Shown here: one piece after another, positions 45,739 through 54,177 of the stretch
Layout: each line of letters begins with the position of its first letter
How positions within the stretch are numbered: position 1 is the stretch's first letter
Source: Maridesulfovibrio bastinii DSM 16055
Lineage (GTDB): Bacteria > Desulfobacterota > Desulfovibrionia > Desulfovibrionales > Desulfovibrionaceae
Assembly: GCF_000429985.1 (NCBI RefSeq)
Contig: NZ_AUCX01000017.1
Location: forward strand, 1 to 64,000
Direction: 5' to 3'
DNA: 64,000 nt
Made by a program: the position numbers and the translations under genes
Notes under the pieces: generated by a model
What the model was told of the DNA's origin: nothing
Databases searched by the model: none
Seen by the model: the letters and a program-made list of their open reading frames with translations, nothing else

Positions 45739-46850
45739 AACGGACCTCCGCCTATTCCGATAATTTCTCCGCCTGAAAGGCCTGAGAGCACTTCAACCAT
45801 TCCCTTATAAATTCTTCCTGTGCGGATGAAAATCTGCTGCCAGTCTGAACCTGATTTGACCATAACCGTTTCCAGCTGCCCGACTCTTATAACTGCTTTT
45901 TCAGGTATCAGAACGGTTTCAGTTTTTTCAATCGGAATATAAAGCCTGCCGAACATACCCGGATAAAGGCCCGGTTCTACAGGTATTCTGGCTTTAGCCA
46001 TGAATGTTCTGGTAACAGGATCAGCAAGGGGTTCAATTTCCTCTACAATACCTTCAATATTGCCCTGAGTACCAAGGGCGGAGATCACTACGGGCAGTTT
46101 ATCACCAATATGGACTTTGCTTATAAGTCCCTCACGAATCATGGCTTCCAGCCGAAGACTGCCTCCGGTCTGTAATGTCAGCAGTTCCTTTCCGGGTAGG
46201 GCTAGGTCTCCGGGTTCAGCTTTTCTTTTGGCAATTATTCCATCTTCCTGAGCAGTGATTGTCGTGTAGCCGGCTATAATAGTAGCTTCCTGCGCTCCTT
46301 TTCTGGCCTCCTCAAGCCGTGACTTAGCCTCGTCCAAGGCGTCTTCGGCCTGAGCGAGCATGGCTTTTGCCTGCAGATATGAAGTTTCATCCTGCTCAAG
46401 CTCTTCCGTAGTTACTACATTTTTATCATGAAGAGCCTTCATCCTGCGATAGGTGGACTCTGTTTTGGAAAATCTTGCTTTTGCTGAACTTAAAGCTTCT
46501 CTGGCCTGTCCGACAGAACTTACCGCTGAATCCACATTCTGTCTGGCACGCTGCATCCTGATTTCAGAAGCTCTGTTATCCAGTTCGATGAGAGGATCAC
46601 CGGCACTGACTCTATCACCGGGACGGACCAGAACCTTATGCACTCTTCCGGTTACACGCGCTTCGACACGGACATCTGTTTTCGGCTGAACAGTACCGAC
46701 AGCTTCATGCCAGCGGGGAATAATTTTTTTGACCGCTTCAACAGTCTTCTCAGGTTTATAATTATGAGCAGTAACTTCTGCCGCCGAACCGACTGGAATT
46801 GAAGTGAGAAGAAACAAACTGAATAGAAAGGATATGAATACTTTTGTCAT
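45735..46850 (-). CDS. RND periplasmic adaptor (membrane fusion protein)
   Basis: A 371-residue adaptor linking the RND pump to an outer-membrane channel. A signal peptide (about 1-24) is followed by a lipoyl-like half (VRPGDRVSAGDPLIELDN), a long alpha-helical hairpin (about 100-185), the second lipoyl half (AQEDGIIAKRKAEPGDL) and a beta-barrel (VEPGLYPGMFGRLYIP). The ATG at 46850 follows AGGGGTGCCGC and is preferred over the upstream GTG at 46859. It precedes the pump gene with ATGA overlap and follows the FUSC pair. Confidence 0.92.
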   Translation of the reverse strand: MTKVFISFLFSLFLLTSIPVGSAAEVTAHNYKPEKTVEAVKKIIPRWHEAVGTVQPKTDVRVEARVTGRVHKVLVRPGDRVSAGDPLIELDNRASEIRMQRARQNVDSAVSSVGQAREALSSAKARFSKTESTYRRMKALHDKNVVTTEELEQDETSYLQAKAMLAQAEDALDEAKSRLEEARKGAQEATIIAGYTTITAQEDGIIAKRKAEPGDLALPGKELLTLQTGGSLRLEAMIREGLISKVHIGDKLPVVISALGTQGNIEGIVEEIEPLADPVTRTFMAKARIPVEPGLYPGMFGRLYIPIEKTETVLIPEKAVIRVGQLETVMVKSGSDWQQIFIRTGRIYKGMVEVLSGLSGGEIIGIGGGPL

Positions 46851-46961
46851 GTGCGGCACCCCTGTTTATTATTAACCACGGAGTTTATACATGTTTTATA
46901 AATAAAACAACGACAGTCTTAAATCATGAAGGTCTGATTAAGATAGGCCAAGGCTATCAGA

Positions 46962-48053
46962 TTAATTACTGCTGCGGCCTCTAAGATCATTAAGCCTTCT
47001 CTCGGCCCTTTTGATTTCATTACCCAGAGTTCTGATCTGCCATATAAACGCTGAAATATTGTTACGCCGTTCAAGCGGAACTTCTTCAAGTTCACCACGA
47101 GCTCTAATTTCTCCAACAAGATCAAGAAACTCATCTACAGCACGGTCAAAATGCGGTCTGTTTGAGCAATGCTCGGGATCACGGGCGCATCTCTCCAGCC
47201 AGCGATACTGCGTTAGCGCCCTGCCGAGCAAACGGCGCATTCCTTTTTCAAAAGCCTCAAGCGGTCCTCCGGGTGAACGCCGGATGGTAGAAGACATGGC
47301 GGTCAGCATCCTGTGCATTCTTGTAAAAACACGCAGCAATCTGAAAAGGTCCTGCCGCTGACGCCCTTGAAGGCCGGGTTCAGCAGAAGCCTCATGAAAA
47401 AATTCAGCACAGATATCAAGTGCCATTGATGCCGCAATTCTGCTTTCAACAAGATCAGATTCACGCCACATACCGTCAAGATATGACTCTGTTAACTGTT
47501 TGAAATGATTGTACTGGGCATGGATAAGATCGCCCATCTGAGCCCGTAGATTTTTTCTGGCCATATTAGGCCAGACCAGAAAAGAAGCTCCGAGTCCGAT
47601 TGTAATTCCAAGAACAGTATCAATGATCCTTTCCAGCCCCATCTCCCAGCCATCGGCAAAAATAATACCCAGCAGTAAAATAACAGCGGCAGTTAGCGAA
47701 CAGCTGAAAGCAGTGTAGTTATAGACCTTGAACATAATAGTCAGGAAAAAGAGAAGCAGCATCAGTGCTATTGAGACTCCAAGAGCCGGCTTAAAAAAGA
47801 GAATAAGTATTCCCAAAGCAGCTCCGAGCACTGTACCTGTAAGCCTTCTCCAGCTATGGCGCAAAGTACCGCCTACTGACGGACGCATAATGACCATTAC
47901 ACTGATAGGAAGCCACACCGCATGCTTAAGGCCCAGCCCTCTTGCAAGGGCCATGGCCAGAGTCAATGCCAGAGCACCTCTCACAGCATGCCGGAAAAGG
48001 ACGGAATCAGATCGGAATTCATTTTTTATTATAGCGAGACTTTTACGCAGCAT
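46962..48053 (-). CDS. FUSC-family membrane protein, second half
   Basis: A 363-residue protein with about six N-terminal membrane helices (to about residue 165: AVRGALALTLAMALARGLGL, SVGGTLRHSWRRLTGTVLGAALG) and a cytosolic helical domain. It matches the C-terminal transmembrane half of AaeB/YccS proteins. The ATG at 48053 has GGGAGTTTGC upstream and overlaps the preceding FUSC gene by 11 bases; a longer frame from 48113 lacks support. A 111-base gap separates it from the adaptor gene, but all four genes run the same way. Confidence 0.8.
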   Translation of the reverse strand: MLRKSLAIIKNEFRSDSVLFRHAVRGALALTLAMALARGLGLKHAVWLPISVMVIMRPSVGGTLRHSWRRLTGTVLGAALGILILFFKPALGVSIALMLLLFFLTIMFKVYNYTAFSCSLTAAVILLLGIIFADGWEMGLERIIDTVLGITIGLGASFLVWPNMARKNLRAQMGDLIHAQYNHFKQLTESYLDGMWRESDLVESRIAASMALDICAEFFHEASAEPGLQGRQRQDLFRLLRVFTRMHRMLTAMSSTIRRSPGGPLEAFEKGMRRLLGRALTQYRWLERCARDPEHCSNRPHFDRAVDEFLDLVGEIRARGELEEVPLERRNNISAFIWQIRTLGNEIKRAERRLNDLRGRSSN

Positions 48054-49158
48054 GTTTTGCAAACTCCCGCCGGGCGGCAAACCTGATTTTAGACATCTGC
48101 TCAAATTCAACAACTACATTGCGCATGGCATAGATTGCGCCCCATGCTTCCAGAAAGACCTGTTTGGGATGATCTCCCCGGCGATACGCTCCAAGGTTAA
48201 GCAGTTCTTCTTCCAGATCATTAACACCTGTATAAAAGCCTTCAATATCAGGAGCCTTGGCCCCGTCAGCAAAATTTTTACTATACAAATCAAAGGACTC
48301 AGCGGCCTTAAACATCTGTTTATTAAAATTTGATTTTAAATCATCAAAAGCAGATTCGTTTCTGGCAAAACCGCTGCTGTTGGAAAGTCCGACCACTGCT
48401 TCCAGCATTCTTACAAGTAGCGAGTATAAAGCAGCAGGCCCTTGCGATGCTCCGAATTCCTTCATCGGATCAATGCTCATCGCTTCCAGATAACGCCTGT
48501 ACCTTCTGAGCGAAAGGACTGAGACCTCATGCAATGAAGCCAGCTCTTTCACTTTGCCTGAACGCCCTGAATAACGGGCTACAGCATTGAAAAAGGCAGC
48601 CATATCACCAAGGGCAACTGTTCCGGCACGCAATAAAATATTTTCAGGTCTTATAGGCCAGACATAAAATATCATTATATAAGAGATGACCCCGCCGAGA
48701 AGAACAAAACAGGAACGGGTGACACCTGTCATAAAATCCGCAGGGGAAAAAACACTCAGCAGATTTATAACCAGTAATCCCAGTCCAAGAATGGAGGCGG
48801 ATACTCCAAGAGCGGGAATGATAAAAGCAGCAAAGGCCGCAATAAAAATATACAGCAGACTTAAAAATTGAAAAGAGCCTGCATAAGAAGCAAGCGGAAC
48901 AGTGATGACGGCTCCGGCAAGCAGTATTGCCGCAGCTTTTTTACGACCGGAAAAAGTACTACCGGAGCGGAACAGAACAACTGCTACAGCCCCGTACATA
49001 CACCAGTGCAGATAATTTAAAGGTACACGAACTAGATACGCAAGAATAAGTGCCGTTAAACAGGCTCCGACAGATTTTGCAGCGTACCGGGTCATAAAGA
49101 GACCAGGATCAACCGGGTGGATAAAAGTCTTATAAAATAAATTTAATAAATGTCTCAC
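48043..49158 (-). CDS. FUSC-family membrane protein, first half
   Basis: A 371-residue protein (from the GTG at 49158) with about six membrane helices (ACLTALILAYLVRVPLNYLHW, SYIMIFYVWPIRPEN) and a helical cytosolic domain with LRRYRRYLEAMS. It corresponds to the N-terminal half of two-part FUSC exporters such as AaeB. Start is uncertain: the open frame begins at a TTG at 49221, and neither start has a good Shine-Dalgarno. A TATAAT on the minus strand near 49240 suggests a promoter between tunR and this gene. It heads the FUSC-FUSC-MFP-RND operon. Confidence 0.75.
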   Translation of the reverse strand: MRHLLNLFYKTFIHPVDPGLFMTRYAAKSVGACLTALILAYLVRVPLNYLHWCMYGAVAVVLFRSGSTFSGRKKAAAILLAGAVITVPLASYAGSFQFLSLLYIFIAAFAAFIIPALGVSASILGLGLLVINLLSVFSPADFMTGVTRSCFVLLGGVISYIMIFYVWPIRPENILLRAGTVALGDMAAFFNAVARYSGRSGKVKELASLHEVSVLSLRRYRRYLEAMSIDPMKEFGASQGPAALYSLLVRMLEAVVGLSNSSGFARNESAFDDLKSNFNKQMFKAAESFDLYSKNFADGAKAPDIEGFYTGVNDLEEELLNLGAYRRGDHPKQVFLEAWGAIYAMRNVVVEFEQMSKIRFAARREFAKHAA

Positions 49159-49282
49159 AAATAGAAATCTAACCTTTCTTGAAGAATCTCGGAGGTCGAA
49201 ATGATTACCTTTACGTAACAAATAAAGCTACAAAAATGGATTATAATACATTATCGTACTGTTATTTTAACAATATTATCAA

Positions 49283-50344
49283 TCAGATTGTATTCAGGAC
49301 AACGGAAAGAGACTTAAAATAAAACACGGCTCTTCCGCCCTCTTCAAGCTGCATTTCATCAAGATCTTCGGTTGAAATCAAAGCGCAAAGTTCAAGCCCT
49401 GTAGCTGTTTTACCTGTAATCTCGGCAATGACTGCGGTCTTCTTGATTCTGATAACATCCGTTTCATAACAGTTGCTTGCACTCAATTTTGTTTCTCTGT
49501 TAACCGGGCTTACACCAAGAAGCGGAGCCTTGACAGTGGCAATTACCGGACTGCCGTTTTTAAGCCCAAGAGAATGAAGACTTTCTAAGGTAATTATGGA
49601 GTTAACACAAAGACCGGATTCAGTTTTAAGATCAATGGAGGCCATCAGACCGTCTTCAGCGAGGGAGGTAATATGACCAATGAAAGTGTTTCTGGCACTG
49701 GTCTGGTGACTCATTTTGCTCAGCGCAAGACGTTTTACTATCGAACTTACATCAGACTCGGTAAAACACTGGAAATCATTTGCAAAATCTAGTGAAGCCT
49801 GCCCCATAACCTCACGCACAACAGTCAAAGGCACTCCACTGCGCAGCATTTCCACTGCCCGTGAATTTCTGATCACTTTGGGCGCACCCATTTCACGGGA
49901 AAAGCCGCAGGATTCGGCCCGGTCATAAAAGTAACGGCGGACATGCCCCTGATCAAAACTAAAAATTTTACCCTTGAAAACAAGCCGGGCCGGACTGTCC
50001 AAAAATGACCCGAGTTCTGAACAGAAATCTGCCGGAAGAGGTACTCTGCGTGCGGAATCCCCGTCACCTATTTTAACCTCAGAACTGTTCAGCATAATAT
50101 CCTGATCAGAAAGACCAAGTACTTCCCCGAGTCTGGCCCCTGTAAATCTGAGCATCAAAAATAGATGCAGCATTCTCTCGCGTGAGAAAATAACGTCCAC
50201 CCGTCTGGCAGCCACAATCCACTTTCTAAAGGAGTTTTCAAGCTGATCCAACTGCGCCGAATCAAGATAATTGACATTGTTGGAAACGCTGAAAACATCA
50301 GATGGTGAGATTCTTCCGCCCCTTCCACCGCTATAATAATTCAT
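49283..50344 (-). CDS. tunR: TunR-type regulator: dead tyrosine-recombinase fold plus TOBE domains
   Basis: A 353-residue protein. Residues about 20-205 have a tyrosine recombinase core: FTGARLGEVLGL keeps the first Arg (Arg71), and KVIRNS keeps the second (Arg159). The GH motif is MGQAS (His to Gln182), and the catalytic Tyr position is Phe191, so strand cleavage is not expected. Residues about 222-350 form two TOBE/molbindin domains (ARNTFIGHITSL; KKTAVIAEITGKTATGLEL). This architecture is known as TunR, a tungstate/molybdate-responsive regulator of sulfate reducers. The ATG follows AGGAGAAGGTT. It is divergent from modA, its likely target. Confidence 0.85.
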   Translation of the reverse strand: MNYYSGGRGGRISPSDVFSVSNNVNYLDSAQLDQLENSFRKWIVAARRVDVIFSRERMLHLFLMLRFTGARLGEVLGLSDQDIMLNSSEVKIGDGDSARRVPLPADFCSELGSFLDSPARLVFKGKIFSFDQGHVRRYFYDRAESCGFSREMGAPKVIRNSRAVEMLRSGVPLTVVREVMGQASLDFANDFQCFTESDVSSIVKRLALSKMSHQTSARNTFIGHITSLAEDGLMASIDLKTESGLCVNSIITLESLHSLGLKNGSPVIATVKAPLLGVSPVNRETKLSASNCYETDVIRIKKTAVIAEITGKTATGLELCALISTEDLDEMQLEEGGRAVFYFKSLSVVLNTI

Positions 50345-50425
50345 AACCTTCTCCTGAAATTCATGCACCCTGTTAAAGCTGAGTTAGGCATATATTCTGC
50401 AAATATTCAAACAGATAACTTTGCT

Positions 50426-50451
50426 GTCACGAGTTTGATAAATAACGTGAC
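50426..50451. promoter_or_regulatory. Candidate TunR operator
   Basis: GTCACG (50426-50431) and CGTGAC (50446-50451) with a 14-base AT-rich spacer. It lies between tunR (start 50344) and modA (start 50616). Assignment to TunR rests on position only. Confidence 0.45.
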
Positions 50452-50615
50452 CGACTTGTCTTTTCTCTTAAAAACTCAATAACCATTGAAAAAACGTATG
50501 TTAGTCCCTGTCTTCATGCAAAGCCGGGACCATTGGTAAAAATCGGGCCGCGAAGATTAAGAGTCAAAATTACCCGATTTAATTATGTGTCAATCCAAAT
50601 TTGAGGGAATCATCA

Positions 50616-51359
50616 ATGAAAAAACAATTCGCAACTATCGTTATCTGCCTGAGCATCATGCTTATGTTCTGCGCCAGTGCATTCGCCCAGAGCCTATCAG
50701 TAGCCTGTGCAGCGAATTTTACCGGCGCAATGAAGGATCTGGTAAAACTTTACGAAAAGAACACCGGAACTGACGTAACCTGCGCATTCGGTTCAACCGG
50801 AATGCTTTACGGTCAGATCAAAAACGGTGCTCCTTACGATGTATTTTTTGCAGCAGATCAGAAACGCCCTGCTCTTCTTTTCAAAGAAGGTCTCTCCATC
50901 GAGCCGAGCACTTATGCAAAAGGTAAACTTGTTCTCTGGAGCAAGAGTGCAAAAATTGAAAATATCGCAACATGGAAAGATGTTATCACTTCTTCAGAAC
51001 TGACAAAAGTCGGTACTGCAAACCCCAAAACAGCTCCTTACGGTAAAAGATCTATTGAAGCTCTCACCGCAGCAGGACTGCTTGATAAAGCTGAAAGCAA
51101 AATCGCTTACGGTAAAAACGTAGCCCAGTCTTTCCTCTATGCCTACTCAGGTTCTACCGATGCTTCATTTGTAGCTCTCTCACAGGCTCTGTCTCCTAAA
51201 GGAAAAGAAGGAAAATACTGGTCCATTGCTGAAGCTGGTCCGGTAACTCAGGATGTCTGCATTTTAAAAGCAGGTAAACAGGATGCCGCAGCCGCATTCC
51301 TGACATGGCTTAAAACTGATGAAGCCAAAACTATCATAACTTCATACGGATACGAATAA
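50616..51359 (+). CDS. modA: Molybdate/tungstate ABC transporter substrate-binding protein
   Basis: A 247-residue periplasmic protein with a signal peptide (about 1-24, CASAFAQ-SL). Ligand-binding blocks LSVACAANFTGAM, FGSTGMLYGQIKNGAPYDVFFAAD and the C-terminal YAYSGSTDASFVALSQAL are those of ModA, including the serines that hold the oxyanion. The ATG at 50616 follows TTGAGGGAATC. It is the first gene of a six-gene operon and supplies oxyanion to ModB/ModC. Molybdate and tungstate cannot be told apart by reading. Confidence 0.92.
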   Translation: MKKQFATIVICLSIMLMFCASAFAQSLSVACAANFTGAMKDLVKLYEKNTGTDVTCAFGSTGMLYGQIKNGAPYDVFFAADQKRPALLFKEGLSIEPSTYAKGKLVLWSKSAKIENIATWKDVITSSELTKVGTANPKTAPYGKRSIEALTAAGLLDKAESKIAYGKNVAQSFLYAYSGSTDASFVALSQALSPKGKEGKYWSIAEAGPVTQDVCILKAGKQDAAAAFLTWLKTDEAKTIITSYGYE

Positions 51360-51363
51360 ATTT

Positions 51364-52008
51364 ATGGATACAGCGTCATTATGGGTGACCGCACGGCTTG
51401 CGCTGTGCGTCACCCCGCTTCTTCTTTGTGCGGCTCTGCCTCTTGCTTATTTTATCGTGTTCAGCAGAGTTAAAGGTAAAAAAATCATTGAGGCAACCTG
51501 CAATCTGCCGCTGGTACTTCCACCGACAGTTCTTGGTTTCTATCTTCTGGTGGCGATGGGACCAAATTCCCCATTAGGGGAAGGATGGGAAACTTTCACC
51601 GGAAGTCGTTTGATTTTTTCATTCAGCGGGCTGGTTATCGGATCAATGGTCTACAGTCTTCCGTTCGCCATACAACCGTTGAAAACTTCTTTTGCAAAAC
51701 TTGATACCAGGCTGATTGAATCAGCTTACATATTGGGACTTTCCCCAATAAAAACATTTTTCCGTGTCATACTTCCGAACTCACTTGGTGGAGTTGCTTC
51801 TGCAGGGGTGCTGATTTTTGCTCACACTGTCGGCGAATTCGGAGTTGCACTTATGATCGGCGGAAGCGTTCCCGGGCAGACCAGAGTTGCCTCCATATCA
51901 ATTTTTGAACATGTGGAAATGCTTGATTATGCCGGAGCCGCGTCTCTTTCAATAGTGCTCCTTATTTTCAGTTACATTGTACTGCTCATTATGGGCAGCA
52001 TCAAATAG
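51364..52008 (+). CDS. modB: Molybdate ABC transporter permease
   Basis: A 214-residue inner-membrane protein with five to six helices. The EAA loop is ESAYILGLSPIKTFFRVILPNSLGG, preceded by LPLVLPPTVLGFYLL, both typical of ModB. It begins four bases after the modA stop with little Shine-Dalgarno, suggesting coupling, and precedes modC by eight bases. Confidence 0.93.
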   Translation: MDTASLWVTARLALCVTPLLLCAALPLAYFIVFSRVKGKKIIEATCNLPLVLPPTVLGFYLLVAMGPNSPLGEGWETFTGSRLIFSFSGLVIGSMVYSLPFAIQPLKTSFAKLDTRLIESAYILGLSPIKTFFRVILPNSLGGVASAGVLIFAHTVGEFGVALMIGGSVPGQTRVASISIFEHVEMLDYAGAASLSIVLLIFSYIVLLIMGSIK

Positions 52009-52016
52009 GAGATCCC

Positions 52017-52730
52017 ATGACCCTTGAAGTAAACGTAACTAAAAAACTGCCGAACTTTGAACTCAATGTTTCCTTTAAATGCCGTGCCGGAAATCTGGCT
52101 GCGATAGTAGGACCATCAGGATCAGGTAAAACAACTCTTGTCCGCATAATTTCCGGTCTCGTTCGCCCTGACAGCGGCAGAATAACTTTCAACGACAAAG
52201 TGTGGGTAGACACCGATAAGAAAATTTTTCTGCCTCCACAGAAAAGGGATCTGGGTCTTGTTTTTCAGGACTACACCCTTTTCCCTCACATGAACGTCAG
52301 AAAAAATGTTGCTTTTGCTGCTAAAAGTGAAAGCAAAGTAGTTGAACTTATGAAACTTTTCGGCATTTCCCATATTGCTGAATCCAAACCATGTACCATC
52401 TCAGGTGGAGAAAGACAGCGTGCCGCATTCTGTCAGGCCCTCGCCCGCGAACCGGTAATGCTTCTGCTGGATGAACCATTTTCAGCACTTGACGCCGATA
52501 CCCGCGACAGACTTCGCACCGAGCTTGGAAAAATGAAAAAAGATCTTTCCATCCCGGTTCTGCATGTCACCCATGACCTTGGCGAAGCCAACGAACTGGC
52601 TGATACAATTCTGCCTATTGTTGCCGGCCGGATCAGCCCTGAATGGCTGAAACGGTTGTCACAACCACACGAAGAATCACAGGAGATGGCAAAAGATATG
52701 CTCTGCCGGGTAACCGGTATGGCTGTCTGA
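52017..52730 (+). CDS. modC: Molybdate ABC transporter ATP-binding protein, short form
   Basis: A 237-residue ATPase. Walker A GPSGSGKTTL, Q-loop FQDYTLFPHM, signature ISGGERQRAAF, Walker B LLLDEPFSALD and the switch His in HVTHDLGEA are intact. Typical ModC is about 350 residues with a C-terminal TOBE/MOP domain; that domain is missing here, so oxyanion feedback must lie elsewhere, perhaps with TunR. AGGAG precedes the ATG. It may energise both permeases in the operon. Confidence 0.92.
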   Translation: MTLEVNVTKKLPNFELNVSFKCRAGNLAAIVGPSGSGKTTLVRIISGLVRPDSGRITFNDKVWVDTDKKIFLPPQKRDLGLVFQDYTLFPHMNVRKNVAFAAKSESKVVELMKLFGISHIAESKPCTISGGERQRAAFCQALAREPVMLLLDEPFSALDADTRDRLRTELGKMKKDLSIPVLHVTHDLGEANELADTILPIVAGRISPEWLKRLSQPHEESQEMAKDMLCRVTGMAV

Positions 52731-52761
52731 ACCTAAACAACCTTGCCCACGGAGTCTGAAA

Positions 52762-53484
52762 ATGAACCGCAAAATTTATGTTCTCATTACTGTTCTTGCA
52801 CTTACTCTATGTTTCTCACAGGCGTATGCCGCCAAAAGACCTGTTCTCGCTGCCGGCGCAGGATATAAAAAAATGGTCAACGATCTGTGCAGCAACTATC
52901 AGAAGCTGAAAGGAACTTCTCCGGAGCTGATTTACGGAAATATGGCCCGCGTAACATCGCAGGCAAAAGTCAGCGGCAGGGTTGATATAGTAATCGGGGC
53001 AAAATGGTTCCTTGACCGCTCCGGAATTAAATTCAGCAAACTTTTTACCCTCGGCAGCGGCAAACTTGTTGCAGCAATGATCCCCGGTAAAAAATTTGAA
53101 AACAGCTCTTCACTTGAATCAGCTGATATCCAGCGCATCGCCCTCCCTGATCCTGACCGGGCTATTTATGGTCGCGCTGCCATGGCTTACCTCAAAAACA
53201 AAGGGCTTGATAAAAAGCTTAAAGATAAACTCGTAATTGTTGCTACAGTTCCTCAGGTTGCATCGTATGTAATATCAAAAGAAGTTGATCTCGGTTTCAT
53301 CAATCTGACCCACGCACTTAATGTAAAGAATAAAATCGGCGGATATGAAATTATTGATACCGCTGATTACCCGGCCATTGAAATTGAAGCCGGAGTTATA
53401 AATGAAAGCCCTGAAGTTGACGACTTCATGGAATTTTTAAAATCTGATCAGGCCAGAGAAATCATCACTAAACACGGCCTGTAG
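52762..53484 (+). CDS. Second molybdate-type substrate-binding protein
   Basis: A 240-residue periplasmic protein with signal peptide (about 1-23, SQAYA-AK). It has the ModA-type fold pattern (LAAGAGYKKMVNDLCSNYQK, MARVTSQAKVSGRVDIVIGAKWFL, ALPDPDRAIYGRAAMAYL) but is diverged from the first ModA. Ligand may be tungstate or another oxyanion. GGAG precedes the ATG. It is placed before a second permease, forming a second SBP-permease pair without its own ATPase. Confidence 0.82.
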   Translation: MNRKIYVLITVLALTLCFSQAYAAKRPVLAAGAGYKKMVNDLCSNYQKLKGTSPELIYGNMARVTSQAKVSGRVDIVIGAKWFLDRSGIKFSKLFTLGSGKLVAAMIPGKKFENSSSLESADIQRIALPDPDRAIYGRAAMAYLKNKGLDKKLKDKLVIVATVPQVASYVISKEVDLGFINLTHALNVKNKIGGYEIIDTADYPAIEIEAGVINESPEVDDFMEFLKSDQAREIITKHGL

Positions 53485-53494
53485 GGGATAAAAG

Positions 53495-54160
53495 TTGTAC
53501 TCCGAACTGCTTATGTCCCCTGAGGTGACCTCTCCGATAATACTCACGGTCAAAGTACTGGCTGTTTCTTCAATACTGTTTCTGGTAGCCGGTCTGGGAT
53601 TCGGGTATTATCTGGGGAGAGGAAAATCCATTTTCAGGGAACTTTTAGACCTGCTGGTGACACTGCCCATGGTCTTTCCCCCTGTAGCCACCGGCTTTGT
53701 CCTCCTTATGTTATTAGGCAGAGTCGGACCACTGAGTAAAATATTCGGTAAGGAAATTGTTTTCAGTTTTTCCGGGGTTGTACTGGCTTCATTCATTGCG
53801 GGGCTGCCTCTGGTTGTAAAACCGATACAGGCCGCACTTGGAGGAGATCTTAAAAAATTTGAAGAAGTGGCTATGGTATTGGGAAAAAACCGTTTTCAGG
53901 CTTTTTTTCTGGTACTGCTGCCGAACATTCGTAAAAGCCTTGCAGCCGGTATGGTGATGGCACTTGGAAGATCACTCGGAGAAGTAGGTATTACCCTTAT
54001 GATTGGCGGTAATATTATAGGCCGGACCAATACGATGTCTCTTGAAATTTATAACTCCGTTTTCAGCGGGGAATTTGACAAAGCCGCCATGTTGTCAATA
54101 ATTATCGGAATAATGTCTTTAATCATATTCATCTCGCTGAAAAAACTTTCCGCAACATAA
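53495..54160 (+). CDS. Second molybdate-type ABC permease
   Basis: A 221-residue ModB-like inner-membrane protein with LLDLLVTLPMVFPPVATGFVLL and the EAA loop VAMVLGKNRFQAFFLVLLPNIR, followed by LGEVGITLMIGGNIIGRTNTM. The start is TTG with AGGGG nine bases upstream; no ATG lies near. It follows the second binding protein by ten bases. With no ATPase of its own in the operon, it probably uses the modC product (inference). Confidence 0.85.
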   Translation: MYSELLMSPEVTSPIILTVKVLAVSSILFLVAGLGFGYYLGRGKSIFRELLDLLVTLPMVFPPVATGFVLLMLLGRVGPLSKIFGKEIVFSFSGVVLASFIAGLPLVVKPIQAALGGDLKKFEEVAMVLGKNRFQAFFLVLLPNIRKSLAAGMVMALGRSLGEVGITLMIGGNIIGRTNTMSLEIYNSVFSGEFDKAAMLSIIIGIMSLIIFISLKKLSAT

Positions 54161-54177
54161 ACCTGTAGAGGCAAATA

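Noticed and set aside
49283-50344. Integrase-like protein considered as a mobile element or phage remnant
   Set aside because: Catalytic Tyr and His are replaced, TOBE domains are present and no attachment repeats or phage genes are near.
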